Shown here piece after piece: positions 24,901 through 39,900 of a stretch of 64,000 bases of DNA; position 1 is the first letter of the stretch; every line of letters starts with the position of its first letter. The translations under genes were made by a program, and so were the position numbers. Under the pieces are notes generated by a model, which ran no database searches, was not told the DNA's origin, and saw nothing but the letters and a program-made list of their open reading frames with translations. The DNA is from Phoronis australis. Its lineage: Eukaryota; Phoronida; Phoronidae. The stretch lies in NCBI GenBank assembly GCA_002633005.1, contig NMRA01000009.1, positions 1,695,858 through 1,759,857 on the forward strand, in the 5' to 3' direction.

Positions 24901-27900
24901 AGAAACCTGTAATATTTTTATTATTATGAATCTCCCACAGTTATGACACCGTATTGTTACTGAAAATCTGCGTACAGCAGAATTTCATTTTTCCTTGAGA
25001 CAAAGATTTTGAAGGAATGTCGCTCGCCATGGGCAACAGATAGGTTTTGCATTTCCTTTTCTGCATCTATTGAAATTTCATTTTGTCAAATTTCTCAACA
25101 AAAATTGTCTTTGTTTTAGCATGGTTTGTATGGCATAGCTATTAACAAACAACATTTGATAAAATTTTGAGCATGATTTTCAATTATGTTGTAAGCCTTT
25201 GAAAAATAGAAAAATCACAATTTTAACAATTATTTTGCTTCCAAATTGAGGAATTTTTACCGTTAACGAAAGTGATCCCCCATCCCATTTTTAAACCCAT
25301 TTAATCTGAACTGTCACACCAAAAAACACAAAACAATCAAAAAGCAATCCAAAATCTATACCAGAAAATTGAAAAAATGCATCCCATCTCAGCGGGCATG
25401 TTCCCACTGTCCCCTTTACATTGAGTGTCCCCTGGGCTTATTTTACTTACATAATTCATTAAATCAATTCAGGCTAGCATAGGTCCTGTGTTGATTGATG
25501 GGTTCAGAGATGACAGGGTAAGGGTATATCATCTGACTCAACTGTAGCTTTTAGCACTGGACAACAACTACATATGGTCAGAGAACAATTGTAGGCTGTA
25601 ATCCCTCAGTTTGGTGGAATACACATACAATGGTCAAGTGCTAATCACACCTGTCTGACTGTATAGGGTTACTCAGTTGTTGTCAGCTGTCACACTGTGA
25701 CAGGTGGCTAGCATAGCAAATTAAGTGCTAGATTTCACCTTGGGAACCACCTGTGCTGTCTTGATGAAAAATGCCATCTTTCAGCTATCTGGCTGCCTTA
25801 CACAGTACTAAAATAATCCCATGAACTCTGGAAGATAATATCTACATAGTGAATTAAGCTGAGCCATCCTGTGAGATGGTGGGTTAATTGTTGGGTTTTA
25901 TTTTTGTGCTCCTACATACTTGCATACAGAGGTGATGGTATAATGCACCTACATTTAAATATGTGTCACTTTTGTTTTTTCTGAACATTTTCCTTAAAGT
26001 TGATATCTACAAATTTCCTTGAAGGATGTTCATGAAATTTGTTAGATTAAGTGTCTATCATGACTTCTGTGAGCATTTATTTGAAGGAAAATCAAGATTC
26101 ACTTTTCTAATAAAATGCGCATATTTTTATTGGTCACATGTGGGGAAACAAAGTTAGTAAATACAGACTGTTCCTCTTGTCCTGGGAGGTTGGTTAGTAA
26201 TAAGTAATTAAATAGTAAGTGAAGTACTTACTTACCGGTATGCTGCAGGTCCAAGAGATATTCTGAGAACCAAAATTGCAGGATACCGATTTCACTGTAC
26301 GCATTTTCTAAATCTTTACTTGTTAATAAACATGTGCAACATGCATTGTTAGTAACAATGTGTAGATAGATAGTTAGATAGATAAATACATTAATAAATC
26401 GATAAATAGTCCAGTTTTTGCCATTAGGTATAAACAAAATGGTTCCTCTGCATAGCATACAGTTTGAGGACATTAACAAAAATTTGAAAACATTTTATGC
26501 CCATACAGATGCCAATTTTTTTTAAAAAGACTATTTTTGTCTCAGGCAGGAAGTGAACTCTTCATAACTAGTGTCTCTACAAAACAATTATAATTCAAGT
26601 TAATTAAGGTTTGTATAGTCCACACATAATCAACAACTGTATTTGGCATTCTATAATGATTTTTATTCAGTACTACTTTTACCTGTGTGTCTAATTGGAT
26701 TTAATTTCTGACCCAGACTAAAACTTTTATAATCAATCTTGCTGCACTATTTCAAATTTCTAAGTTTACTCAAAGCTTGTAATGCAACTTGTCAATTTTC
26801 TAGTCCCTGGAGTTTCCACTACAGAGCCATTAGGCCTAGACTGAATACACTGTATCTGTTTCACACACCCTGTGAATATATGTCTTCTGTAATCCAAGTA
26901 ATATCTCATACAATTGTGTTCTGACTAGTTGATGCAGAAATACACTAAGCTATATATATCTCCAACAAAACATACCAACAGTAGCATGATCTTAAGATTA
27001 TTAAATATTGTTTAGTATATCTGAGCTGGTATTATGAAAACAACAGACTAAGGTTTTGGTTGGGTGCCTAACAAACCTCCAGGGCTTTGGAATGCAACCA
27101 TCTGCTCACATGACTGACCTTGTCAGGTCAAGTTACTTGTACTGATTTTCCTGTAGTGTGCTGAGGTCAATTTGTGAATGTTTTAGGTATATAATTAGTA
27201 TTTCAGACAAATGTGTATGTTTTCAGCAGTTTCCCTCCATGAAGGCTCATATTACTTGGTACAGAAGTGTCCATAAACATTAGCATGTTATTCTTGGCTT
27301 ATTTGAGTTCTTTAAGCTGGGCTTTTGAAGAAAACACCTCCAATAGGCTCCTAGTTAGTTTATAAACAGAAGCCTCCAGAATTGCATTTCATATTCATTT
27401 GTGGTGTAATTTTCAACAAGGTTCATTCTTAAAAAATCAATATCCTAGTTGCAAATGCCACCAAGTGACACAGTCACAGAATTAAAGTGGTGGGGGAATG
27501 AATTTGAATCATGTTATTGTCTTAAATTCGATGCCGGTTTGTGATGAGGTGATGACAAGCATTAACAGAAATACAATTGTCGTATCTTTGTCTCCATGTT
27601 CCTGACATGGAAGCTATGATTCAGTTGTTAATAATTTACGATTCATTTGCCGTTAAATTTAACACATAGAGGTCAATAGCCTGATACACAAGATATTTTG
27701 TTGCCTGCATCAGGCTAGGCCTACACATTATCCCCATATTTCATAGTCAGTTGCCATGGTAACGATGCAGATGCTGTGGAGTGAATTGCGCTGGCTATTC
27801 TGCACTATACCAGACCAAAAATAGAATGTTAGACATTTTGGCCAACTAGGCAGTCATTTTTAACTCTTTTGTCAAAGCCTGTGTCATCTCCCATTTTCAT

Positions 27901-30900
27901 AATCGTATCATTACATTGTGTCAGTCACTTGAATGGGATGGACACAAACAATTTTATTTTCGAAAAACCAGAACCTGCCATCAATTGAGTCATGTGACCA
28001 TGCCTTTTTAGTAAAATTTTGTACAAATTAGATGGTATATTCATAGCAAAGCAACCATGCTTGAACTTAACCAAATTTAGTTTATGATTACTAAGATGAC
28101 ATCTCAAAAATGTTTTCGTAGTTTGTATTTCATGTATCTATTGAGTTGCTTCATAAAAATCGTACAAGTTTGGTACCATTATACTTAATTGAAACATTTT
28201 AAAAACAAATCCTGAATCCTGGTATTTTGGAGGACAGCTGATGTATGTGGTAAAAATTCACCAGTTTGGGCAGTCTCTGAGATTAGTTTGTACACGGAAA
28301 TTCAAGCAGAAATTGAATTTGAACACTGCATTTGTGTATCAACAGAGTCTGACAATAGATTAAGCAGATTATGAAATCATCAAAAATAGCTGCCATTGCA
28401 ACTTTTTCAAGCATCCTCGCAGTGTGCAATATTGAGGAGAATCATTCCAATTCGCGAATTTGGGACAACCAAAAATGCCTATTTCTAAAATTTGGTACAA
28501 GTTCTGAAGTTGAGCAAAATAATTAATTTTACACTGTTCCAAACTGGAGAATATTTGCCGAGTCATAGTATCTGATAGTTTCACTTGAATCATGTCTGAG
28601 AGTTATGTTACAAAGTTATGTTAAAAAGTTATGTTACAAAGTTATGTTACAAAGTTATGTTACAAAGTTATGCCGAAATTTAACATCTTTCTAACAGTGG
28701 TGACTCATGGTTATTAAGTTGCACATTTTTTTGAAAGAAGTCAAATTGAACAAGTGTCTGGCGGCCGTGATGAGATTGTCTAGAGTTACAGCCTGTTACC
28801 ACAGAGCTTTGTTCTGGAAAATCAAAACACATTTGCACTGTCTATTGAACCTGTCAATTTTATATAGAGATCCTTAAATTACTGAAGTAGAGACGTAATC
28901 AAACGGTCAGCAAGTCAAAGTTTTTTAGTTGACATTTAAAGGAGTCATGATTTCACTAAATAGTTTGTTGATTTTTAAAAATCAAACAACTGAGTAAATT
29001 TTGCTTGCTGAAAAACACTGTTAAGATTATTTTCTCAATAGTTTAGCTTTAAAAGTTTTAAAAATTAGACCCCAGTTGTTTCCCACTGCTTGTGACCAGA
29101 TTAAAGCATGTCTCCCAACTTTGCCAATTAAAGATTGAGCCTGCGGCACAGGACAGATTGGCGCCTAAAGCCTTTAATGTGGGGACTTACCATTTCCCTG
29201 TGGCTTTGGCGTGAAAATGCAGGATTCTTGAATGATAGTAGTTACTCCAGATATATCCCTTGTTGTAGGAGGCAAGATGTGCTTATGTACTGTTGATTAT
29301 GGCGATATACTGGATGTTCGAAGTGGTTCCTTTGGCTGTCACATCACTTCTGCCCATCATCTTGTTTCCACTGCTTGGTATTCTGGGATCAAAAGAAGTT
29401 TGCCAGAACTACATGAAGGTATGTAAATTTCTCAGATGCACTGAAATTTTCATACTATAACTGCCAAGAGGCTTTCCTGTTTGAGTTTTCCTACTAAGTC
29501 ATACCTTAATCTTATTGTTATTAGGTGGTTATGTTTTGAGTTGGAGTTTTGACCTTGGTTATAATTGTAGGATGCCAACGTACTCTTCATGGGGGGTCTG
29601 ATTGTGGCAGTTGCCGTTGAAGATTGGAACCTGCACAAAAGGATCGCTCTAGTTGTTATCAAGTTGGTCGGAACCCAGCCGAGATGGTAAGAAGAGTTAC
29701 TAACAGAATACAAGAAATAAATAAACAAGCATGGGGCAACTACATCATGACTTTAACAATAATTCTTCAATAATTTAGCACATTTCACACAGTTGAAATT
29801 AGTTGGAAAAAAAGTACTTTGTTCCTAAGTTATTTTGCACGAGGCTGCATTGTGTTAATAATGTCTCAGGATAATATTCACCGCTTCATTCGTCCATTTA
29901 AGTGGGATATATCTCATGCTGCTGTAAACATGAGGTGAGGGATGACGTAGGTGACCCAAAAGCATTTGCTCAATAAAGCATTTCACAAACCAATATTAAA
30001 ACAGGATAAAGTAAGTTAATTAGTGATAAATGACTTATGATGACAACCCATAGGTCGCATTTCGGTAAATTCGCCCAAGAACGGCTGGTGATGCGTTTTG
30101 GTCTGTTAATTAAAGTTCAAACTCCCGTCATCCACTAATTATGAGTATACAGTTTATTTCCGACACACCCCAACTATCAAAGAAATATAGTTACCTAATT
30201 TATTTTGTGAGAATTAAATGGCTATACTGTCCCTTACGTTACTGTTACCCAGCACACACACGACACAAAATGCTCAGTGACGCGTAAAGTATGTTCGAAG
30301 CAAACAGCCAAATGCAGTACACACAAATAAAACGAGTTTGCAAAAGAAGCTGCAATTTATTTTCATTGGCTGCCGGAGATGGTGTGCCAAACCCTTACCT
30401 CACCAGCATGCTGGGAGGATTTATGGTAACCTACAAAAAGAAATCCAACAAGTAAAACGTTCACCTCACTACGTTGCTGCGAGGAAAAACTCTCGCAGTT
30501 CATTTTGTTGCAGATGTGAGTTATGAGCTGAACTCATTTGCATTTGAGGGCGCATAACTCTCCGTCTGCAGTGGCTCTGAGCAGTAGTGAATTTCTTCTA
30601 TCATTTATTTGCATTTTAAGATCAGCACAAATACTTTGATGTACTTTATTCTTCTTGCTTCAGGACTGATGATCCTAACTTTGAAAGAAAATTATTCTTC
30701 GGTGGCAAGATTGAAGAATGTCTCTGCATGCATTATTTGGAATAGAACAGAACTATTGAAGTTGACATGTTTTTGTGCTTTTTAATTACCCACATATACA
30801 TATGTATGTGGTTGTTTATTGTGAATTGTTTGGGCGTCTGGTCGTGTCCAGTGTACTCTGGTGTCCAGACTGCTACATCTCCTAAACCGCCAACAGTTTC

Positions 30901-33900
30901 TTAATGAGATGTCTGCGTATGAAGCGGACGATGGGTTTCGAACCATTCCTCCTAGTGTTAATTTTATAGTTTTACGTTTGCCTATGTATCTTCTGATTTC
31001 GCCAATGTGTTTTCATGAAATTTGTAAATGTTCCTTCTGAGATCACAACAATCAGGGCCAGGACTAGGCCTTTTTCTGGAAGAGTGTTTCTGGATGATAT
31101 CTAGAACTACGTGACTGATTTTGATGAAACCACATGGTGATATTTGATGGCAATTACTTTGTCACTAGTTGATTTTTTGATAAATTCAACCTCTGGAGGA
31201 CCCCACAGTGGCCATTTTAATGCTGTGTATGTTTGGAGCTCCGTACTTTCAAGAAATGCCACATGGCAGGCTCTAATTGTTTTTGTGTTATTACCTGGCT
31301 GGAAGAATGTTATTACCTGGCTGTCAGAATAATGCTCCATTGCAGGTTGATGATGGGTTTTATGGGTGTAACGGCGTTCCTGTCCATGTGGATCTCCAAC
31401 ACGGCCACGACAGCCATGATGATTCCCATCGTCTCCGCGGTGATCCTTGAACTTGGCAACAGCATGAGGAAGTCTAACGCCAAGTTTGATGGGGGAAGTA
31501 AGGATTCTTGCAGTTTTAGAGACTAATGATAGCCTTTTGTCTGCTGTTATTAATTGAGCTACAGTTTTGTCAAAGGTCACATGTCCAGTCTGATCGAGCA
31601 AACATGGCTTGTGAAGGCGGTCATTTAAAACTGAGTAATGAAAAACTTGCTTCAATTGCAACATTTCACACAGTGCTGCATTTGCAATAATGAATCAATG
31701 GCTATCGTAGCTGTGACTGCACTTCCGACCTTTGATAAAACGTCCCTCTGATGTGTTGCTCAGTCAGTCATTCAGCTGATACTGGCTGAGGTATTGACAC
31801 CTGGCAATGTGGCCCTCAGTCATTGATGGTTGATTTTGGCCACAGCTCATAGATGGGTCATAGGTCAGTTTTTGTCACATTTTACAGGAATCTGTAATTA
31901 ACTCGGGATTGCGTGCATGGATGTGCAGTATTCATTAAAGCGTTCTGTTGTTCAGTAACTTTTCCAGACGTGAGGGGTGCTGAACGTGCGATAACATCTG
32001 GCTCTCTTGTTAACTGCCCATCTCAGTCTTTTGTTCCGTATGATAACAAGCAGGCCAACTATCTCCCAGGCTTCAAAGGAAACGTATGGTGTTTGCACGA
32101 CGCTATTACCGAACACAGTTAAACCCAATGTGGCGTTGGTAATCCGTTTGGACAGAATAGATTGTCTTAACTTCTGTTGTAATTGCGCGATTTTGGTGAT
32201 TCAAAAACGGAACATGATCAACATTTGACGAGGAATTCAGAAATGCTATTGGTTTAAGCTCAAATATGTTATAACTTAACTTTCATTTTTATCAGCCCAG
32301 CCCAGTCATGCTAGATACGATCTGATCGGAGATTAGAGCAATTATCGAACAAAACAGAGCAGGCACTCCAACCATCAATGCCAGAATGGAGTTAATCAGT
32401 CGTGTAAGATATCAGGCTACGGGGGTAAACTTCCCAATTTGTTGTTGGGCTATAGAATCGAACAAGTTGGGAGCAACGGGATGTCGCCATCATATCATAG
32501 AACTGTAAGGATCCATGCATTGCATGGATATGCAGTATTCAAATAACCTAAGGATCCATGCATGCATGGATATGCAGTATTCATATAACCTAAGGATCCA
32601 TGCATGCATGGATGTGCAGTATTCATAGAACCTAAGGATCCATGCATGCATTCTTTTCCTGTTCTTTCAACAAGCCGCACACAACGGGTTTTACAGATAT
32701 TCATTGTTAAATTCATTTAAGTATCTTTTTATGACTCAGTTTCCAATATGGAGTTCACTGCTGCAGGTTTCTGAATTGAATAATGTTAAAATTCTTGAAA
32801 CCGGAAGTGTGACACAGTGAGCAATCTGAACATGTCAGCTGATCTGAGTTAAAGCTGTCCTTTCACTTCTCTGGGAAATGCGCCGATTTTTCAGTCCCAG
32901 CATTGGTATGCAGTAATTTGCAATTATGCAAGAAACAAGCACTAGGGCTTCAGCTAATATGTGCAACTTGTGACAGCATCACACTTACGGTGTGAAGAAT
33001 TTGATAGTTTTGTCTTTGTTAAATTTACAAAAAGTTTCAAAATATTACAATCCCCTTAAAGGCACTTATGGCAACTTTTCTCTTTTGTACAGTAATAAAT
33101 TGTTTTTCTGCAATATATTTTATTAAAGCATTTTGCATATTGCACAATTTAGCACCCACTGATCTTATATTTTAAATTAGTATTTTTCTTGATTGTGCAA
33201 GATGTATCATGTAGTTTTTTTTATTGTTGTAATATTCTGGGTTCTCACAGTCTTTTCATTATTTTCTTACCACTTGTCAGCCAAAACAGGTAAGGGTGTG
33301 GTTACAGGCTTCCATTAGCATTAGCATTACATTACATTACCAATTATATTACCCATTGTTATCATAGCATCACCGAGGTTGAAGGGAGTCAACAAGCAGC
33401 TTGTACTAATATTTACGCTAGTCAGGTTATCTTCATGCTGTGCACAGAACTCAATAGTGTAATGTTTTAGTAAATAATTTTATCGCAGAAAATACTAGCA
33501 CTTTACATTCCATTTGAGACATTGATTCCTTGCAATGGATGATCAATCCTTTTAAAAAATGCGGTTATGTCATTATGAACAGCCAGTCAAAATGCTTCGA
33601 TTCCTGTGGTAGTCAAAACTTAAGGATTGTCTCGACTAATGTTGATCCAAATGTGGTCACTTAGAAGGCAAAAAAACATGCAGGTGACTTAAGTCTGTAT
33701 CATCAGACCATCGGGCAATAGATTATATGGAAACCAAACTACGCCAGCTGCCATACTTAAAGTTCTATTGTTCAAAAAGCTTAGGATGGATCACTTCAAG
33801 TTCCTAAGTTGAAGATTCAGTGGTTCTTTTTGACAACAGAATTTGTTAAAGAACTTCCGTAAAGAAGGTGCAAGTGTGTCCAAGAAGCTACATTCCCAGA

Positions 33901-36900
33901 TATTAAAACAAGGCAATAAAAGGTCATCTATTTTGTCTGTGAATAAAAGAAAGTAGTTAATGGAAAAATGCACAGTATACAGGAAAATTACCCAAAATGT
34001 GAAATCAACGAGGAAGGAGTCAACAAGGCAGCTCATGCTCATCTTTCTGGGTCATGATTCATTGCACAACAAAACCTGCATGCTGACCAAAACATTTAGT
34101 GAGGTGAACCACCAAATAATTATCTCCCTTGTTAACCTGTTCAGATGTTGCATGCACTTAATTAATGGTGGAACATGTTATCTGTGTTATAGCTTATTGT
34201 TGTTTTTGCCTCTTGTATGTCTTATGACACATCTCAACTGTGAAAGGAAACTCAGCTTTTCGCACTTGGTAAAATTCAAATTTTACTTCTATGAGTTGCT
34301 GCGGTACTTAGGTCTGGGGCTTACTTTCTTTTTGGTAGCCAGTTAACAATTGCTTCAGCATAAACATTTTCTTTATTTTCTGTAACATTTCAAGACAAAT
34401 TGTCAACCTTTATAAAAAAAACGAATATGTAGTGTTAAACAAATGACGTGCTTGAGTACTTTAGGGGGTAATAAGTAGTCTACATAGTACGTGGCTTAGA
34501 ATATTCCAGAAATTTGTAAATCATGTACTTCACGCATCAGGTCTTTTGAAATTGACATGCAAGGTCAGTGAAAGTAGTGCTTTGTGAACCCTGCTCTTAG
34601 AAATACAACTGTGCCAGTTGGACTGTATATCGAAACACAGGGTTTATGGTCCTGGTTGAGATAATGGTTTATTACCCCCTACGGATTCTGAGTAGCCAAG
34701 CCCGGAATGTGTTACTTGTATTCTGGTGGAGCCTTTGGTGATGACGTATTCTTTTCTCCAATACATTGATCCACATGCTTAATTGTGAAGCTGTATGAGT
34801 AGTGAATTTAGGCACACAAGGTTTGAGAAAAACAAAAACTTCAATAGTATGGCATTTGAATTGAAGCACTGAAAAATCAAGGGGGATATTGAGCTGAGCT
34901 TGGGCGACTCTACGTGAAATTTTTTGTGAGGTGATCAAAAGCCCAGTTTGGGTTCAGATATTAAGTTGGATTTACGAAAGACATTTGCACTGTAAGAATT
35001 AATTTTGAATTCAAGATCGACTGTGTAGCGAATGTTCTGTTTTTAAATTGCAGGCAAGAAGGTTGCATGTGCGTTGAGTGATATAAAGTCACGGTGCTTT
35101 TAGGAATTTAAAACTCCATTTGCTTTAAATTGAGGGTGGGGGCATATCTGAGCATGGGGGGTTTAAAGGTGAAAACTTTGGGAAATTTGGGGATGTTAAC
35201 CAAATGAAAACAGTACACGAAAAACAGAGATTTACCTATGCAAGCACACCTTCCTCTGTCTACAAGTGAAGATTGAAGGAGTACATGTATCTAGGTATTA
35301 CAGTATTACTTTTGTAGGGAAAAACAAATATGCCACCTATGAAGCACTTGAGCAAAAATGCTTTATTTCAAAGCCCAAAGTCGGATGCACATTTTTCTTG
35401 ATGAAGCAACATATTTATTTCAACATTTTTGTTCTATGGAATCTAAACAGTAGACAATCACAAGGCAGCTTGTGCACTTAAAGTAATTCAAGCTTTAATT
35501 AGTGTTGGGTGAAGTGCCAGTCATATAAATCTTGGTTAAGAGGTAAATTTAGGTCTAAGCAGTGTAGTAACCATAACAACAGGTCTTCCAGGTGAAAAGG
35601 TTGAACCAGCCACAGGGGAGGGTGAGTCATGCTTGTCACAGTTAAGCCAGGCTGGACTTTCAACCAACTCAATTACTGTCCTATTTCATTGACTTCAAGT
35701 AATTGCCCAACTGTAAACCTAAAACCTGCGCATTTGTGATATTGACAGTGGTACAGTCATCCAGCCCTGTGTTTGTGACTTCAAAGGTGAAATTCTTAGT
35801 CAAATATGAATGCTGATAAAATGAACAGTTTTGCTATCTTTTCACTTGTGGTGCCACAATGAAGTCAGACCAGGAGCCTTTGTTGCAGGACTTTTCATAA
35901 AGCGTGGTTGTTTTTCTCTAGCTTGTATTAAGTAAATGCTTTGTTCTGCCATTTTGTGAAAAGTTCTTTGACCCCTCCTTGCACATTTGTTTACCAAGGA
36001 TGAAGATACAGTAGCTTTTGTTTGGTTACATCACGTGGTATTACACGTCTGCAGATTTTTCCTGACCTCTGAAATCTATTGCACAAATATAAAAATTTGT
36101 GAAATTTAAGCAACTAAAAATTTCTGGAAAATACTCGGCAAGAAATTCCACAAAAAGACTACTGAGCAGGCCTTTAATGCTTTGATCAATTTTGTGTTTT
36201 ATAAAGTCTGACCAGATTTTGTGTGTCCATGTAATCATTTGGCAGGTTGAGGTCAAAAGGTCAAAAGGTCAGGTACCAAGCTCAATTTACAGAGTATAAG
36301 TCATTGACCACAAATTTCCCAAGATAGAGCAGGATGTGGACTTCATGGCTGTGGTTGATAAGAACATTTTCAAATGCAACCGATGACAACAGACTGCCTT
36401 AGTAATGTGTTGGCTGTTCGTTGTCAACTGACATGATAGCCAGTTCTTTATTGTGCATGTCTATAGCCAAGTTCATTTTGAATGTTGTTTCACCTTCATC
36501 AGTGTGTGTGTGTGTTACTGCATGCATGCACATTGTTTGCAGTAAAAATTCTTCAAAATTAACCTTTTCTTCAGGTCGGAGACGGCCCCAAATATTGGAA
36601 ACTTGCACTGTAGTCTGCCCCAATTGCAAAGTCATATGATTTCCAAAATTCGATGAGTAATTGTCAAAAATATTAAATTTCCAATCGATAAATTAGCAGA
36701 AAATTGTAACGTCTACAAAGGGAGAAACAGAATCCGCACACATTTCGTTTTTTGTAAAAAATCAATTTTATCGTGAGTTCCTATATCCCAAATTGAAGAA
36801 AATACCTCTGAAGAATTTTTATTGTATTACCTAGCATGAGTGAAGAGTACATCATCTGATTGATGCCTACACAGGGTTGGAAATAATAGGTTGACAGCTG

Positions 36901-39900
36901 TCAAGTCTTATTTTTGCTGTTAACTCAGTGAAGTATTCATAGTTATTCAGCAACAGTTTTTAAAAACAGATTACAATTCTATGAAATTTATTCATCTTAA
37001 TATTCTCACCTAAAAATTTGTTATCATTTAAGATTGCAAATCTTTGTCAATGAGATTATGTTGTTTGAGTTATCAATTGGTTACATTTTCATTGCGAAGT
37101 AACGTGTTTATTAATAAGTTCCCATTATTTTTCTGTTCTGGCAATATCCGTAACAGCGCTGCACTTCATTGAGTAGTACTGTGGGTACTGTTGTAAAGAC
37201 ACGTCACTTTAGTTTGATTTGCAGAGCTGCTCAAGCAAAACACGGAAGCCATTTTGTTGGACGACATTAATGAGAAGGAAGAAACTGAGGACACCGAAGA
37301 GGCGGCAGACGCAAAAGAACCCGTACGGCTTGCCATCGCAGAGGACGATGATGACGTGGAGGAAGAAGTGAATAATGGCGATCTGCCCAAAGTGGGATTC
37401 AAGCAGCGAGTGTGAGTTAAGAATGTTAACTGTTGAAGCATGCGATGCATGAGTCATGTGAGGTTTGCAACATTATACCACTGGGCACGGCATTGGCAGT
37501 CTGCCAGTGGAAACATTTGAATTTCAACCAGACGGTGGCTATTGCATACACGGCTTAATGTTTCCAGTTTTATTGGTACTCAAGTAATGTAGGTTTAATA
37601 ATGGAGTGCCATTTAAATAACATTACCACATGGTTTATTCTTTTAGTATACAACTAAACCACATTAAGAAGAACAACACACGGTGACCAAATTAGATGTC
37701 AACTAGCTTGTAAGACGGCGTTTATAGCCTAATCATCTCGAACTACTTTATTCGAGGTGTAGCACGCTAACCGTAAAAACTGTGATATTTGGTTGATGAA
37801 ACACGTGTCGTACTACAGCAACTTCAAAATCAATGAGAAAATTTAAGAAATAAGTGAGGTGGGTTGGTGGTCCATAGCTGACTTCTAAGTTTCACTCGGA
37901 CAATCAAAATCTGCCACAGCTTAGGCACTCGAAAAAAATCAGAAGATGACCCAGCAGGAAACAAAACAAAGTAGGCTGGAGTATTAAAAGTAAAGTGACA
38001 AAAAAGTTATGACCATGCAAAACCAATGATCATTTGGGAAATGGCCCTTTGTCAAAATGAACTCCGGTTACCATTTTTAGTTATTTTGTAATATCTAAAA
38101 TGTCATCAAACACATACATTCGACTTTTCAGGCTGTAACTCTGTGCAAATGTCAGAAAATTAATTTCGGTGTAATAACCACCACAGGAGCGTTCATGATA
38201 ACAGTTCAAACTGGTCAGCTGGGTTACCTTTTTTGATTTCCTAGATCTTCGGAGACCTCTCGTCTCCTTCGATGGGATGTTGGCTATCATGCGAACTCTG
38301 GCCACATGGATCTCAAAACTGCCTCTATTCTCTTCAATGTTCCAGGACAAGGACAATTTAAATCTGGCGCCACCTAGTTAGTTGAGAGAAGACTGTAAGG
38401 CTGTGATATAAATTATCTCCTACACATCTCTCTCAAACCAATTCTTTTCTATGCAGCACAGGATCTCAACATTTTCATTACTAAACTCATGAGTGTGTTC
38501 ATGTGGGTGATTATACACAGCTGATGAAATTCCTTTCCCCGCAGCCCAGTGAACATTCCTGGATGGCTCAAGTTCTACATTTTATTATAGCAACCACAAC
38601 TGATGAGAAAGTAGTGCTAGCCATTACCTTTCCACTTCATTAGCTTGAATACAAAGGGCGTGCTGAACAGGCATTATAAAAGTTGTCTGGGGCAAAGGAA
38701 TCTCAGCGGTGACCAGTGTAATCGAGAAATTCTCCACATCACCTGAAAAATAGTGTCCTTAACAGAGAAAACGAAAATCAATCGAATGCACAATGGATCG
38801 CCGTTCAAAAAGCGTCAGAAGATCAGGTAGTGAACAACATATCCAACAATAATGCACTTGTCAACCCGTTGGAGGCGCCACATTCTGGTGAAGACCAGCA
38901 CCTGCAGGTGTTTGACTATGCGTGTACTGAGGCAGCGCGGGTCCATGATGACCACTGCGCATTCATCTCGTGCACTGACGGCACACGAGTGTCCATTGTT
39001 GAAGTGGACTTCGCAGAGAGAAAGCGGTAACATTGGACATTACTGAAACTTTCTGTTACCGTTGCTCTTTTTTGTTCTGTTTTATATTCCATTTTATTGT
39101 TAACTGACTTGTTGGCACAAGTGGCCTTGGTTCTGACTTCAACATGGCTACCAAAGTCAAAACTGACCACACTTTACCAAAAGATGGGTCCATATTATCA
39201 TACAAAAAAATCCAAAACACTTAACTAGCTCTGCAATTGATTTTGTGCATCCTGCTGACAGGTCCATCACAATAATTGGCTAGCAACAAATTGTATTCTG
39301 CAGCAACCAATTACCTTGGCCAGCCGAGCTCAGTGAGCCCAGCCCACCAATTCTTTAAGGGTGATAATGAACGAACCACAGATGAGGTGTACAAATCTTG
39401 CCCTGGAATTTACCAGCAATGGGTGCAGAATGCTGATGAAATGCTGTATTTTCTGAGTTTACTGCAAGAGCCCCAGCTATGTCAAAATCAAATGTCTGGA
39501 GGTTTTGGATTGTGGAAAAAAATATGTGGAGGATTTTGTGTGTAGACTTGTTGTTTGCTAATTGTATGACTGAGAATGTTTTGAACTGCATCTGTGCAGA
39601 CTACAGCTCAGTATTGTAATTAATTATTAATTAATTTTAATTTTTCTCCGATGTATCTATCTGTGCTTCAGATCATTGGTCACGACCGATCCAGAAAAAG
39701 AGAAGGAGTTTGAGAACATGTGCAAAGCGCTAACCATATGTATCGCATTCGCAGCCAATATTGGTGGCACGGGAACATTGACTGGAACGCCCCCTAATCT
39801 GGTGCTAAAGGGAGTGGCTGACAAGTGAGTGACAGGTTTGCCATTGGAATGACACAAACGTCTTTTTAGTATCAAATGAAGGGTGATTGTTCAACTAAGT

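Larger units (their letters stand above)
21995..29268 (+). other. SLC13 intron 1 (7.3 kb)
   Basis: AT-rich intron with no convincing exon on either strand. Contents include a 30 bp minisatellite (22551-22880), a (GAA)n run at about 24668, a 13 bp tandem repeat (28601-28672) and a segment at about 27975-28010 resembling 48140-48175. Confidence 0.75.

Noticed and set aside
30930..30960. B-box-like GGTTCGAAACC on the minus strand
   Set aside because: No A box at tRNA spacing upstream, so not called a tRNA-derived element.
31107..31664. 185-codon minus-strand open frame
   Set aside because: Antisense shadow of SLC13 exon 4, whose coding sense (SNT motif) is clear.
33960..34346. 128-codon open frame in SLC13 intron 4
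   Set aside because: No similarity I can recognise, no usable splice borders in SLC13 phase, composition like the intron.
39276..39545. 89-codon open frame just after the candidate SLC13 cassette exon
   Set aside because: Phase and borders do not fit SLC13 and the peptide has no family features.
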